64,000 nucleotides of DNA. Source: Jacaranda mimosifolia (taxonomy: Eukaryota; Streptophyta; Magnoliopsida; Lamiales; Bignoniaceae). Where the stretch lies: NCBI GenBank assembly GCA_018894105.1, contig CM032126.1, positions 23,906,391-23,970,390 on the forward strand, read 5' to 3'. A model generated the notes under the pieces. The model was not told where the DNA came from and searched no databases. It saw only the letters and a program-made list of their open reading frames with translations. Shown one piece after another: positions 36,499 to 47,021 of this stretch (position 1 is the first letter of the stretch; each line of letters begins with the position of its first letter). A program made the position numbers and the translations under genes.

Positions 36499-37342
36499 TT
36501 GAGAGAGAGAGAGATTACTGGAGCCAGTCCGGTTATTGCCATTAAGTTTTTGGGTTACATTTTGCTTCTACAGCCACATACTTCTAACTTGAGAAAGAAA
36601 TTGGTGGATTCAAGAGGTGCACTCCATCAAACGATTTTTTCAAGATTGTTCTTGAAACTCAGTCCTAGTGAATATTAGTAGTGGTTTGTTTGTGCAACTG
36701 TTATTCCGAATCAGCCAAACTTCGGAAAGTGGATGCTAATTCCAGTAATTCCTATGACACATTTACCCTTTAGTGGGACTAAAACTGGGTTGCTAATTCT
36801 TTTAGTGTTGAAGTCCACAGAAGTTGTTCATCAATAATGTGGATATCTATATTTATGACTAGTAAACTTTCACTTTTGTTAGAATAGTTTAGAGAATATA
36901 TTGAAGTCACTCTAGATTCTAGCTTGAATTTGACACTGATAAGAATCTTTACCACAAGGAATATCAGTTGAATTCTTCCACTTAGATTGTGAGCTCCCCC
37001 TCAAGCTATGAAGCATAAATGTGATAAAGCTTTGTATTTGTGCTAAGTTTTTGCTGGAAAAAGACAATGTGGCAAATGGCCTTCCCTCGGACATGGCTAT
37101 GTATTTTGTGAAAGATGCTCTTTTTTTCTTAATTTATCTATTTATTTTTTCTGGGCCTTGCTTTTAAAATCTAACTGTAATCACTAAAATCACCAATTCA
37201 TCAATCATGAGGTACTTCATCAATCTAACGACCCTACCGTATTTTTAGGTCTAACCTTAGACCCGACCTAAATTGAGAAGTACTTGACCTCGTTGAGAAA
37301 CAATCCCGAACCCCAAATCAAATTGGATAGAAAAATTTCAGT
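35587..37342. other. AT-rich intergenic DNA, no gene seen
   Basis: Contains a (TG)n-(GA)n microsatellite at 36464-36514. The surrounding GGAATGG / CCATTCC words at 35950 and 36420-36450 could be the ends of a degenerate MITE, but no clean inverted repeat was found. Short ORFs only. Confidence 0.55.
36464..36514. repeat. (TG)n-(GA)n microsatellite
   Basis: About 17 TG units to 36498, then seven GA units. Confidence 0.95.
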
Positions 37343-37347
37343 AATAC

Positions 37348-38421
37348 TGTTGGAAATTGGTAAGTTTGACCAATTAATTAATGATGATCAAATAGAATAT
37401 TTGGAGGCTCTTGTGATTAATGTAATCCACGTTGAACGTAGATGATAATAGAGTCGTTAATTGTAAATTCATTATTGAATGAATGAGAAATTAATGCCTA
37501 AATTAAGCCCCTAAGAGTTGACTATTGTGGGGTTTAAGAGAAGATGGAAAGGTGGGAATATGAGGAGTCCCACATTGGAAAAACAATAAAAAATTGACCT
37601 ATTGATATAGCCCAATTTTGGACTATAGGGTTGGCCCCTTGGGGTACCAATAGTCTTTGGAGGGGAGAGGACCTTGATGGCTATAGGTTCGGTCCAAGCC
37701 ACACGCGCGCGCGCGTGCCGCCACTGCCCGCCCGTCCGGTCGGTCGGCTTGGCACGACACGTGCACGGGTTTTGGGCTTGGCTCAGGCCTTATCTTTTTG
37801 GGCCAGATTTAATTAATTATTTTGTTGGGCTTATTTCATTTAATTAAATACAACTGGGCTTGTATTATTTAATTAAAAGTCCAATCAATTAAAGCCCATT
37901 CGGATTTAGTTAACTCCAATTTTAAATTAATTTCTAGATTTTCCTGGAAATGTCTTTTCATCTTAGAAACACAATTTTTGGTGTTTAAATTCCAGAACAG
38001 TCTGGAAGTACCTTTTCGGTTTGAAATTGCAACTCTGAACAGTCAAGGGTTGTGTCCAGTAGCTGCAAATGCATAATCAGGGGACATGTTGAACTAACAT
38101 GTCCGTACAATGTGACTCTTGATCCTCTATATATTTAGCCCCTCACTTGTTGCATTAAACACTCCGAAAATACTATACATTTCATAGCATTTTTCATATC
38201 TTCTTCCTCATTTCTCATATTATGTTAAAGAGAGTTTGGAGCATTCTTTAAGTTCGCTGGAATCAAACAGTTTGTAGTGCTACTACTGCTTGAACATTAG
38301 TCGTTGTATCTTGGGAAGCAATAGCTATAAACTGTGAGCACCGTAGCGGGGCTAATTTGCCTTAAGGTGAGAGAGTTACAAACTCTTACCTCGAGTTGCA
38401 TTTGATCTTCATTTTACAACA
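37348..38421 (+). repeat. 5' LTR of the copia element
   Basis: 1074 bp, TG..CA ends. A TATA box (TATATATT, 38128-38135) lies ~290 bp before the end. A 16 bp alternating purine-pyrimidine palindrome lies at 37702-37717. Lacks about 28 bp that the 3' LTR has near 43356-43390. Confidence 0.95.
38128..38135 (+). promoter_or_regulatory. TATA box in copia LTR
   Basis: TATATATT within CCTCTATATATTTAGCCCC; the same site is in the 3' LTR at 43754-43761. Transcription would start about 30 bp downstream, leaving an R-U5 part of ~250 bp. Confidence 0.6.
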
Positions 38422-38449
38422 ATCTTAAGGCAAATTTTATATAGATCAA

Positions 38450-40849
38450 ATGGCATCTCAAGTACCAACCAGTGTTCCATCAGTTGTTACAGTGGCTGCT
38501 CCACCGCCTACCATGCCGCCAGCACCAGTGCATGAAGAAAGGCCAGAAAAGTTCAAGGGCATCGATTTCAAACGGTGGCAACAGAAGATATTGTTCTACC
38601 TGACAACTCTGAACCTTGTACGGTTCCTGAAAGATGATGCTCCGTCGGTGCCTAAAAATGACACCCATCCCCAAAAACGGGCGGCTTATGATGCATGGAG
38701 TCACAGTGCTTATGATGCATGGAGTCACAGTGACTTCCTATGTCGCAACTATATACTTAACGGGCTAGACGACTCATTGTACAACATATATAGTCCTTTG
38801 AAGACGACCAAGGAGTTGTGGGATTCTTTGGACAAGAAATACCGAACTGAGGATGCCGGCTTGAAGAAATTCATCGTAGGCAAGTTCTTGGACTACAAAA
38901 TGGTGGTCTCAAAGCCACTCATGAACCAAGTTCAAGAATTGCAGATTATCCTGCATGAGATTCATACAGAGGGCATGACTCTAAGTGAGTCATTTCAAGT
39001 GGCAGCGATGATTGAGAAACTACAACCATCTTGTAGAGACTTCAAGAACTATCTGAAGCACAAGAGAAAGGAGATGGGTCTTGAAGATCTAATCGTTAGG
39101 CTGAGAACTGAGGAAGATAATCGTACCTCTGAGGCTAAGACAAGCAAGCTCGAGATGGAGGCCAAGGTGAACTTGGTAGAGCAAAAGTCAAATACAAGCA
39201 AGAAGCGAAAGCGTGCAGATGCCGGTCAAAGTAGCAAGGCTAAGAAACTCAAGAAGTTTGCAGGAAGCTGCTACAACTATGGCAAGTCAAGGCACAGGGC
39301 CAAGGAATATCGGCTTTCGAAGAAAAACAAACCAAATCAAGCCCACCTGTCTGAGGAAAAAACCGTTCCTATGGATATGTCTGATCTAAACCTCTCGGCA
39401 GTTGTCTTTGAGGCCAATTTGGTTGATAACCTAAGGGAGTGGTGGATAGATACCGGAGCTACTCGTCATGTGTGCTCTGATCGGTCTATGTTCTCCACCT
39501 ATATTCCCATAAATGGGAGGAGACTACATATGGGAAACTCGGCTACTTCAGACATTGTCGAACTAGGAAGAGTCGTGTTGAAGCTTACTTCCGGCAAAGA
39601 ACTGACCCTAATATATGTACTGCACGTACCAGATATTAGGAAGAACCTAGTGTCAGGCTCCTTGTTAGTTAAAAGTGGCTTTAAACTTGTATTTGAATCA
39701 AACAAGTTTGTACTTTCCAAAAACAACATGTTCCTAGGTAGAGGATATGTGGAAAAGGGGTTGTTTAAGTTCAATCTAATGCCTGTACTCATAAACATTG
39801 AAATGAATAAAGTGAATGGTTCTATTTACTTGATTGAGTGTTTTAATTTATGGCATGTTAGACTAGGACATGTAAATTATAACACATTACGAAGATTAGT
39901 AAATTTAGAACTATTACCTCAATTTGAAATCGACACAAATCATAAATGTGAAATTTGTGTAGAAGCAAAGATGACGAAATCTCCATTTCGTTCAGTTGAG
40001 AGGAGCACATCACCTCTAGAATTAATTCACAGTGCCATTTGTGACTTAAAATTTGTGCAAACTAGAGGTGGGAAAAAGTATTTCATTACTTTTATCGATG
40101 ACTGCACAAGATTTTGCTACCTATACTTGTTACGAAGCAAAGACGAAGCACTTGAAGCATTCAAGTGTTATAAGACTGAGGTTGAAAATCAACTCAGCAA
40201 AAGAATTAAAGTTATTCGAAGCGACAGAGATGGAGAATACGGAGCATCGTTCGAGGAATTTTGCACAAAGTCTGGCATTATTCATCAAACGACGGCTCCT
40301 TATTCACCACAGTCAAATGGCATTGCTAAGCGTAAAAATCGAATGCTTAAAGAAATGATGAAAGCAATACTAATCAACTCTGGGTTACCCCAAAATATGT
40401 GGGGAGAAGCAATTCTCTCAGCCAATCATATCTTAAATAAGATACCTCATAAAAGTGAGAACAAAACCCCATATGAGTTATGGAAAGGTCATAAACCTTC
40501 CTACAAATACCTCAAAGTATGGGGGTGCTTGGCTAAGGTAGAGGTACCTGAGCCGAAGCAGGTTAAGATAGGACCAAAAACAGTTGATTGCATTTTTATC
40601 GGTTATGCAAACAATAGTAGTGCCTATCGATTCCTAATACATAAGTCAGAAATTCCTGACTTAAATAAGGGAGTAATTATTGAATCAAGGAACGCTGTAT
40701 TCTTTGAAAACATCTTTCCTAACAAACGTGAGAAGGAAGAAGTGAGTTCTCAGAAAAGAACTCATGAATCAGCTAATGATTCTCCCACTGGGGAGCTAAG
40801 ACTAGCAAACGGGCCAAAACAGCAAAATCTTTCGGCCCAGATTTTCTAA
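38450..40849 (+). pseudogene. Copia gag-protease-integrase part of polyprotein
   Basis: Open for 799 codons from ATG 38450. Capsid part: [20 protein letters not shown] (residues ~33-52) to ~230, then a Lys-rich basic run and a zinc knuckle in which the first positions read [14 protein letters not shown]. Relatives have CX2CX4HX4C, so the second and last Cys are replaced by Tyr. Protease [12 protein letters not shown] (~residue 330). Integrase has its zinc-binding part ([21 protein letters not shown]) and core with [12 protein letters not shown] (Asp), [12 protein letters not shown] (Asp) and NGIAKRKNR, where the usual Glu of NGxAER is Lys. It ends at TAA 40847-40849; reverse transcriptase starts at once in another frame. 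Confidence 0.9.
38684..38731 (+). repeat. 24 bp in-frame tandem duplication in copia gag
   Basis: GCTTATGATGCATGGAGTCA plus CAGT occurs twice in direct succession, giving AYDAWSHS twice. Perfect copies. Confidence 0.97.
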
Positions 40850-42395
40850 CTTACATGTTAGAAAGTGAACCTAGAACTATCAGTGAAGCTCTATCCAGTC
40901 CAGATGCTCCGTACTGGAAAAAAGCTATAAACAGCAAGATAGATTCAATCATGCAAAATCATACTTGGGAACTAGCAGATCTCCCAGCAGGTCACAAACC
41001 GCTAGGTTGCAAGTGGATTCTTAGAAGAAAATACAAGGCCGATGGCTCGATCGACAAATATAAAGCTAGATTAGTAGCTAAAGGGTTCAAACAGAAGGAA
41101 GGCCTTGATTTCTTCGATACATACTCACCTGCGACAAGAATCACGTCCATTAGAACGCTGATTGCCATTGCAGCGCTGCATAACCTAGAACTACATCAAA
41201 TGGATGTAAAGATGGCTTTCTTGAATGGTGAGTTAGATGAAGAAATCTATATAGAGCAACCTGAGGGCTTTGTTGTTCCCGGACAAGAAAAGAAGGTTTG
41301 TAGACTTGTTAAGTCTCTCTATGGACTTAAACAAGCTCCAAAGCAATGGCATGAAAAATTTGACAAAACAATGCTGTCAAACGGTTTCAAGATCAATGAG
41401 TGCGACAAGTGTGTATATGTGAGAGGCACTCAAACAGAATTTGTCATGGTCTATCTATACGTAGATGACTCACTGGGAGTAGTCGTGATGTTATCATAAC
41501 TACTAAGAAAATGCTCATGAAGCACTTTGACATGAAGGACATGGGCGTGGCTGATGTTATACTGGGTATAAAAATAATGAGAACTTCAGAAGGCTTGACT
41601 TTATCACAGTCTCACTATGTTGAGAAGATTCTCAAGAAGTTTAATGCGTTTGATAGCGCCCCAATTAAAACGCCTATAGATCCAAATACAAGTCTGAGCA
41701 AAAATCTGGGGGAGCCCATATCCCAAGTCGAGTATTCCAGAATAACAGGCAGTTTAATGTATTTAACAAACTACACTCGCCCCGATATCGCTTATGCTGT
41801 GAACAAACTTAGTAGGTTCACAAGTAACCTTAGTAACGACCATTGGAAAGCTCTAATTAGAGTACTGAGATACCTCAGATACACAATGGATTATGGGCTG
41901 AGTTATACGAGATATCCAGCTATTTTAGAAGGATATACTGATGCAAATTGGATATCTGATACTAAAGACACAAAATCCGCAAGTGGATATGTGTTTACTT
42001 TAGCTGGAGCTGCTGTATCATGGAAATCTTCCAAACAAACGTGTATCGCTCGTTCGATAATGGAGTCCGAGTTCATTGCCTTAGATAAGGCAGGAGAAGA
42101 AGCAGAATGACTTCGTAACTTTCTTGAAGATGTTCCATGTTGGCCTAAGCCGGTACCACCGATCACAATTTATTGTGACAGTCAGTCGGCAATAGGAAGA
42201 GCTCAAAGTAGCATGTATAACGGTAAATCTCGTCATATATGACGAAGATATAATACCATTAAGCAATTGATCTCTAATGGAATAATCTCCATAGACTATA
42301 TAAAGTCTAAGGAAAATATAGCGGATCCGTTAACAAAAGGTTTATCTAGAGATCAAATTCAACGTTTGTCAAGGGGAATGGGATTAAAACCCTAA
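40836..42395 (+). pseudogene. Copia reverse transcriptase and RNase H part of polyprotein
   Basis: RNA-dependent DNA polymerase and RNase H. The first part (about 40836-41499) has WKKAINSKIDSIMQNHTWEL, KARLVAKGF and MDVKMAFLNGELDEEIY. The catalytic motif YLYVDD is present at ~41456, but the residues after it are altered (SLGVVV) and a frameshift with a small deletion follows at ~41470-41500. The second part (41511-42110) has [35 protein letters not shown] and RNase H words [17 protein letters not shown] and [15 protein letters not shown] at 42108-42110 (Trp expected) and a second TGA near 42240 (Arg expected) precede the end at TAA 42393-42395. Cannot be active. Confidence 0.9.
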
Positions 42396-42931
42396 AAATA
42401 AGAATTGACATAATGGAAACCCAACCAAGGTGACTGGAGATCCCAAGAACTTGGTTCAATGGGACAACTAAGTTATGGATGTTGAAGTTAGCACTCTGGA
42501 GCAAAACTCCAACCCATTCCTATAACATAGAGTGCAACCTACTCAATGGGTAAGAGGTTGAGCATAAACTCTTAATGATTCCCAAGGAGTATTGTAGGGT
42601 ACTCGTTAATAGGGAGTTCACCTATGTAAGTGTGAAGACGGGCCACTTCATCGTAAATACTTATGAAACCAAGATTGGTGTCCAAGACCAAAATGGACCC
42701 AATCAAAAGAACTAAAGACGGAAGGAAGGTTATTGTGGGGGTGTTGTTGACTAGGCTTACATCAACGGCTGGACAGTTCAAGACATCATGTTCACTATAC
42801 AGCCAAGTAGGTCCGATAGCATTCTTCTAAGGAAGGTTCAAAGCCACAAGCCATCTTTCCTGATGCGATAACTTTCCGTCCAAACTCTCTGTGTCTGCAT
42901 AAGCATTGTCACATGCATTAATTTGCATTCA

Positions 42932-42941
42932 TGTGGGGGAT
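42932..42941 (+). other. Polypurine tract of the copia element
   Basis: TGTGGGGGAT directly before the TGTTGG start of the 3' LTR. Confidence 0.85.
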
Positions 42942-44047
42942 TGTTGGAAATTGGTAAGTTTGACCAATTAATTAATGATGATCAAATAGAATATTTGGAG
43001 GCTCTTGTGATTAATGTAATATACGTTGAACGTAGATGATGATAGAGTCGTTAATTGTAAATTCATTATTGAATGAATGAGAAATTAATGCCTAAAGTAA
43101 GCCCCTAAGAGTTGACTATTGTGGGGTTTAAGAGAAGATGGAAAGGTGGGAATATGAGGAGTCCTACATTGGAAAAATAATAAAAAATTGACCTATTTAT
43201 ATAGCCCAATTTTGGACTATAGGGTTGGGCCCCTTGGGGTACCAATAGTCTTTGGAGGGGAGAGGACCTAGATGGCTATAAGTTCGGTCCAAGCCACACG
43301 CGCGCGCGCGTGCCGCCACCACCCGCCTGTCTGGTCGGTCGGCTTGGCACGACACATGCATGGGCCCGGGTCCAGGTCTGGATCTGGGTCTTGGGCTTTG
43401 GGCTTGGCTCGGGCCTTATCTTTTTGGGCTATATTTAATTAATTATTTTGTTGGGCTTATTTCATTTAATTAAATACAGCTGGGCTTGTATTATTTAATT
43501 AAAAGTCCAATCAATTAAAGCCCATTCGGATTTAATTACCTCCAATTTTAAATTAATTTCCATATTTTTCTAGAAATGTCTTTTTATCTTAGAAACACAA
43601 TTTTTGGTGTTTAAATTCCAGAACAGTCTGGAAGTACATTTTCGGTTTGAAATTGCAACTCTGAACAGTCAAGGGTTGTGTCCAATAGCTGCAAATGCAT
43701 AATCAGGGGACATGTTGAACTAACATGTCCGTACAATGTGACTCTTGATCCTCTATATATTCAGCCCCTCACTTGTTGCATTAAACACTCCGGAAATACT
43801 ATACATTTCATAGCATTTTTCATATCTTCTTCCTCATTTCTCATATTCTGTTAAAGAGAGTTTGGAGCATTCTTTAAGTTCGCTGGAACCAAGCAGTTTG
43901 TAGTGCTACTACTGCTTGAACGTTAATCATTGTATTTTGGGAGGCAATAGCTATAAACCGTGAGCACCGTAGCGGGGCTAATTTGCCTTAAGGAGAGAGA
44001 GTTACAAACTCTTGCCTTGACTTGCATTTGATCTTCATTTTGCAACA
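42942..44047 (+). repeat. 3' LTR of the copia element
   Basis: 1106 bp partner of 37348-38421. The TATA box and the 16 bp palindrome (43297-43312) are both conserved. It ends 217 bp from the stop codon of the convergent kinase gene. Confidence 0.95.
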
Positions 44048-44052
44048 AATAC

Positions 44053-44264
44053 TACTCTAAGAAAGATCCCAAACAAAAGATAAGGAGTTAAACATCCACC
44101 TTACATTGTGCTCACAAATTTTTCAAGCTCCAAACATTCAGAAAACTTATATCATAAATACTGGTAGCTTATATAAATGCAACTCATATATCTGTCAAGT
44201 GGATGTCCACCCATTGTTGTCACTTGAAAAACAAGCAAGGTTAGAACAAGGAAATGGCATTCCC
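44053..44264 (-). other. 3' untranslated region of the kinase gene
   Basis: Lies between the kinase stop codon and the copia target-site duplication. I see no AATAAA on the minus strand here, so the poly-A signal is either a weaker variant or lies beyond the insertion in the LTR. Confidence 0.5.
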
Positions 44265-47021
44265 TTATTTACAATGATGTTTTCCAGATGTTAATGGGGA
44301 ATCTCTTGCACTCTTAGACTGGTTACTGTTAAGTTGATGAATGCCATCTGCTTTCTTCTTGCGCCTTCCTGCTTGAGAAAATCGGCTGTGGTAAGATAGT
44401 ATGGCAAGATCATTAAGTTCTTGCAGCGGTGTCAGAACCTTAACAACATCGTCCATGGAAGGGCGGGACTTAGTATCCCTGCTTAGGCAATTGTAAGCTA
44501 ATTGAGCTACCTTCTGTACACCTTTGATTGAGTAGTTCAACTCCAGGCGAGGATCAACAAGCTGATAAACTTTTCGCTTGTCGGATAAATATGGCCGTGC
44601 CCATGTGACAAGATTTTGTTCTCCACTAGGCCTTTTCTTGTCCATCGACCTTCTACCCGTTAAAATTTCCAAGAGCACAACACCAAAGCTATAAACATCG
44701 CTCTTTGAAGTCAAGTGTCCTGAGAGAAGAAATGTACCAAACTGTTTAGATTTTGCCTGATGGATCACAAAGTAATTGTAAGAAAATGAACAGCTTGACA
44801 TATGATTAAGAAATCTTTCTCAGACTAGAAGAGTTTCAAGGATATTACAGCAGGTTATTTTAACCAAGAGTTTTATATACCTGTCATTACATATTCTGGA
44901 GCAGCATAGCCGTATGTTCCAACAACCCTTGTAGAAACATGTGTTTTGTCTCCCTGTGGACCAGCTTTTGCCAAACCGAAATCTGAAAGCTTCGCGTTAT
45001 ATTCCTGAGAAAAGGTAGCATTTTAGAAGAAGTTTCCAGTTTGAAGGCACGCAATTTCTTGTTATTTTTAATCACATACCGAATCAAGCAAAATGTTTGA
45101 TGTCTTGAAGTCTCGGTAAATGACAGGTTCAGGGCCACCATGGAGGAAAGCTAAGCCTTTGGCTGCTCCAAGTGCAATTTTGATCCTGTTGGACCAGGGA
45201 AGAGGTATGGTCCCTTCAATAGTTTTAACAACATCAGAGCTCAGATTAATGTAATAATCCCCCATATTGAACAATATAATTCGAAATTTTCTAAGAACCA
45301 AGCAACTGGAAGGTCTAATTAATGAGCAAATTAAACATTCATGTTGAGATCAACTTGTAGAAGACATTAGAAATACTAGAAAGTTGATAACCCTGATATC
45401 AGATATAAATCTCATTCCACAGGTAATGCATATCAGTATCACTGTGCGCAACATAATCTATGGATGGTATCTCTCTGAGATAAGCAAAATAAAATATGCC
45501 AATCTATTGGTGAGGTGTGAGGACATAAAGTTTTTGGACAAAACCAGATTAGTTTAGAACCACATTTGTAAGATACCAAGAAATCCTTGGGACTTATTAC
45601 TGATGGACATTATAAACACCTGTATGGCGGAAGTTTCTGTTCTTTTGGACTTAGGTAACTATGATTCCATCTTCAGTTTGCTCAGTTGGAGGTGCTATTC
45701 CAAGATGGTTAAAAAAGAATGATCAGAGTTAACAGAGCATACATATAACTTACTCCTAAAAAGATGATTTTCAAGGCTTCCACGTGTCATGAATTCATAC
45801 ACAAGTAGCCTTTGATCATCTTCAATGCAGTATCCAATAAGCTTAACAAGATTAGCATGATGAAGCTGTCCAAGAAAATCTACCTCTGCCTGCATTGAGA
45901 AGATCATCAGAAATATGTCCCCTTTCCTAGCCACCACTCTTTCAATTCGATATCATTTCATTAACAATAATCAAATAATACGACTAACCACCCATTCTCT
46001 ATGGCCTTGAAGGCCATCTGGCTTCAAACTCTTGACTGCAACTGTGATCCCTGAACCAGGCTTTGCTGGTGCTGTTCCATTCTCCTCTATCCACCCTTTG
46101 AAAACATATCCAAAACCACCCTCCCCAAGGATGCTATCAGGTCTAAAATTCCCTGTGGCTGCTTTTAGCTCCTGAAAACTAAATTGAAGCAGTTGGTGTG
46201 GTGGTTTCTTGTCTAAAGGTGGTGGATCTGAAGTGGGATCTTCAGATGAGTTTCGAGCTTCATCCGGAGCACACATTTCCCGGTTGCTAGCATTCAAATA
46301 TCGAGTCTCCGTGGCTGCTGCATCAACAGAGCTGAAATGCTGAATAACTTGCTTTCTCATTAACATATATGATGGAAAATTTTTGGTAATTGATTTTAAG
46401 ACCAAGAATGTGAAATTCTTAGAGAAATATCATTACACGAGACATATTAATGCAGAAAACGTAATCAGAATAAATAAAGTAAATTGGCCACATGGCTAAA
46501 GAAAGACAATCTAACATATTTCAGATTCAGCAATCTATATAACTAAATAAAATGTTTTTGAATCCTCCTTGAAATGCTCATTTTCTTATTAGTTCCTGAG
46601 GAAGAACTTCAGGTTCTGAATTAACAGTAAAAGCCATTTCTTGCAACAGAGCAGTTTCCCCATTAAACTAAAGGTGATCTATTAGGACAAAGACATTATG
46701 GCTGACAGACAACTAGAAAACAAAAAATTAAACAATATAATCGCAACATACATATGTCACCAAACTTGGAGAGTGGCTTAACAATTTCAACCTCTGGAGG
46801 ATTCACATCTTTGCTTGAAGAAAACAGTAAAAAGAAAATCAGAAATGGTTGTAAGGGTTGTAAAGATGAATGCTTGATTAGATGAAAGAAATAACCATAC
46901 CAGCATCATAAACAAGACTACTCCTTGGGATGCTGTTAGCTGAATTTCTTGAATCAGAGCTTTTACAGGCGCCACTCACACTGCGCCTAAGTATAGCCCA
47001 ACACCCACAATTGTTGTCCAT
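44265..47021 (-). CDS. Receptor-like cytoplasmic kinase, subfamily VII (PBL type)
   Basis: Serine/threonine kinase of the RLCK-VII group, which pass signals from membrane receptors in immunity and development. Minus-strand exons: 47021-46901, 46317-45989, 45889-45754, 45213-45080, 45004-44881 and 44719-44265; all introns are GT..AG and the frame closes to 432 aa. The N-terminus [20 protein letters not shown] has Cys 5 and 7, candidates for lipid attachment. Kinase landmarks: [12 protein letters not shown] loop, VAVKSL lysine, [15 protein letters not shown], hinge [15 protein letters not shown], catalytic [17 protein letters not shown] in [26 protein letters not shown], and a [20 protein letters not shown] stretch. 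The catalytic loop has YRD in place of HRD, as is usual for this group. A basic, Ser-rich tail follows ([10 protein letters not shown]). Nothing looks broken. Closest named relatives are the PBL34-36 / PIX7 set, but I cannot give a one-to-one name. Confidence 0.95.

Larger units (their letters stand above)
37348..44047 (+). mobile_element. Full-length Ty1/copia retrotransposon (6.7 kb)
   Basis: LTRs 37348-38421 and 42942-44047 start TGTTGGAAATTGGTAAGTTT and end ACAACA / GCAACA. AATAC directly flanks both ends (37343-37347 and 44048-44052), a perfect target-site duplication. One reading unit from ATG 38450 to TAA 42393-42395 holds gag, protease, integrase, reverse transcriptase and RNase H, in the copia order (integrase before reverse transcriptase). 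It is broken by two frameshifts and two stops. By eye the LTRs differ at roughly 4% of positions plus one ~28 bp indel, so the insertion is fairly recent. The lineage within copia is not assigned. Confidence 0.95.

Noticed and set aside
36466..36678. ORF starting with CVCVCVC repeats
   Set aside because: Frame through a (TG)n microsatellite.
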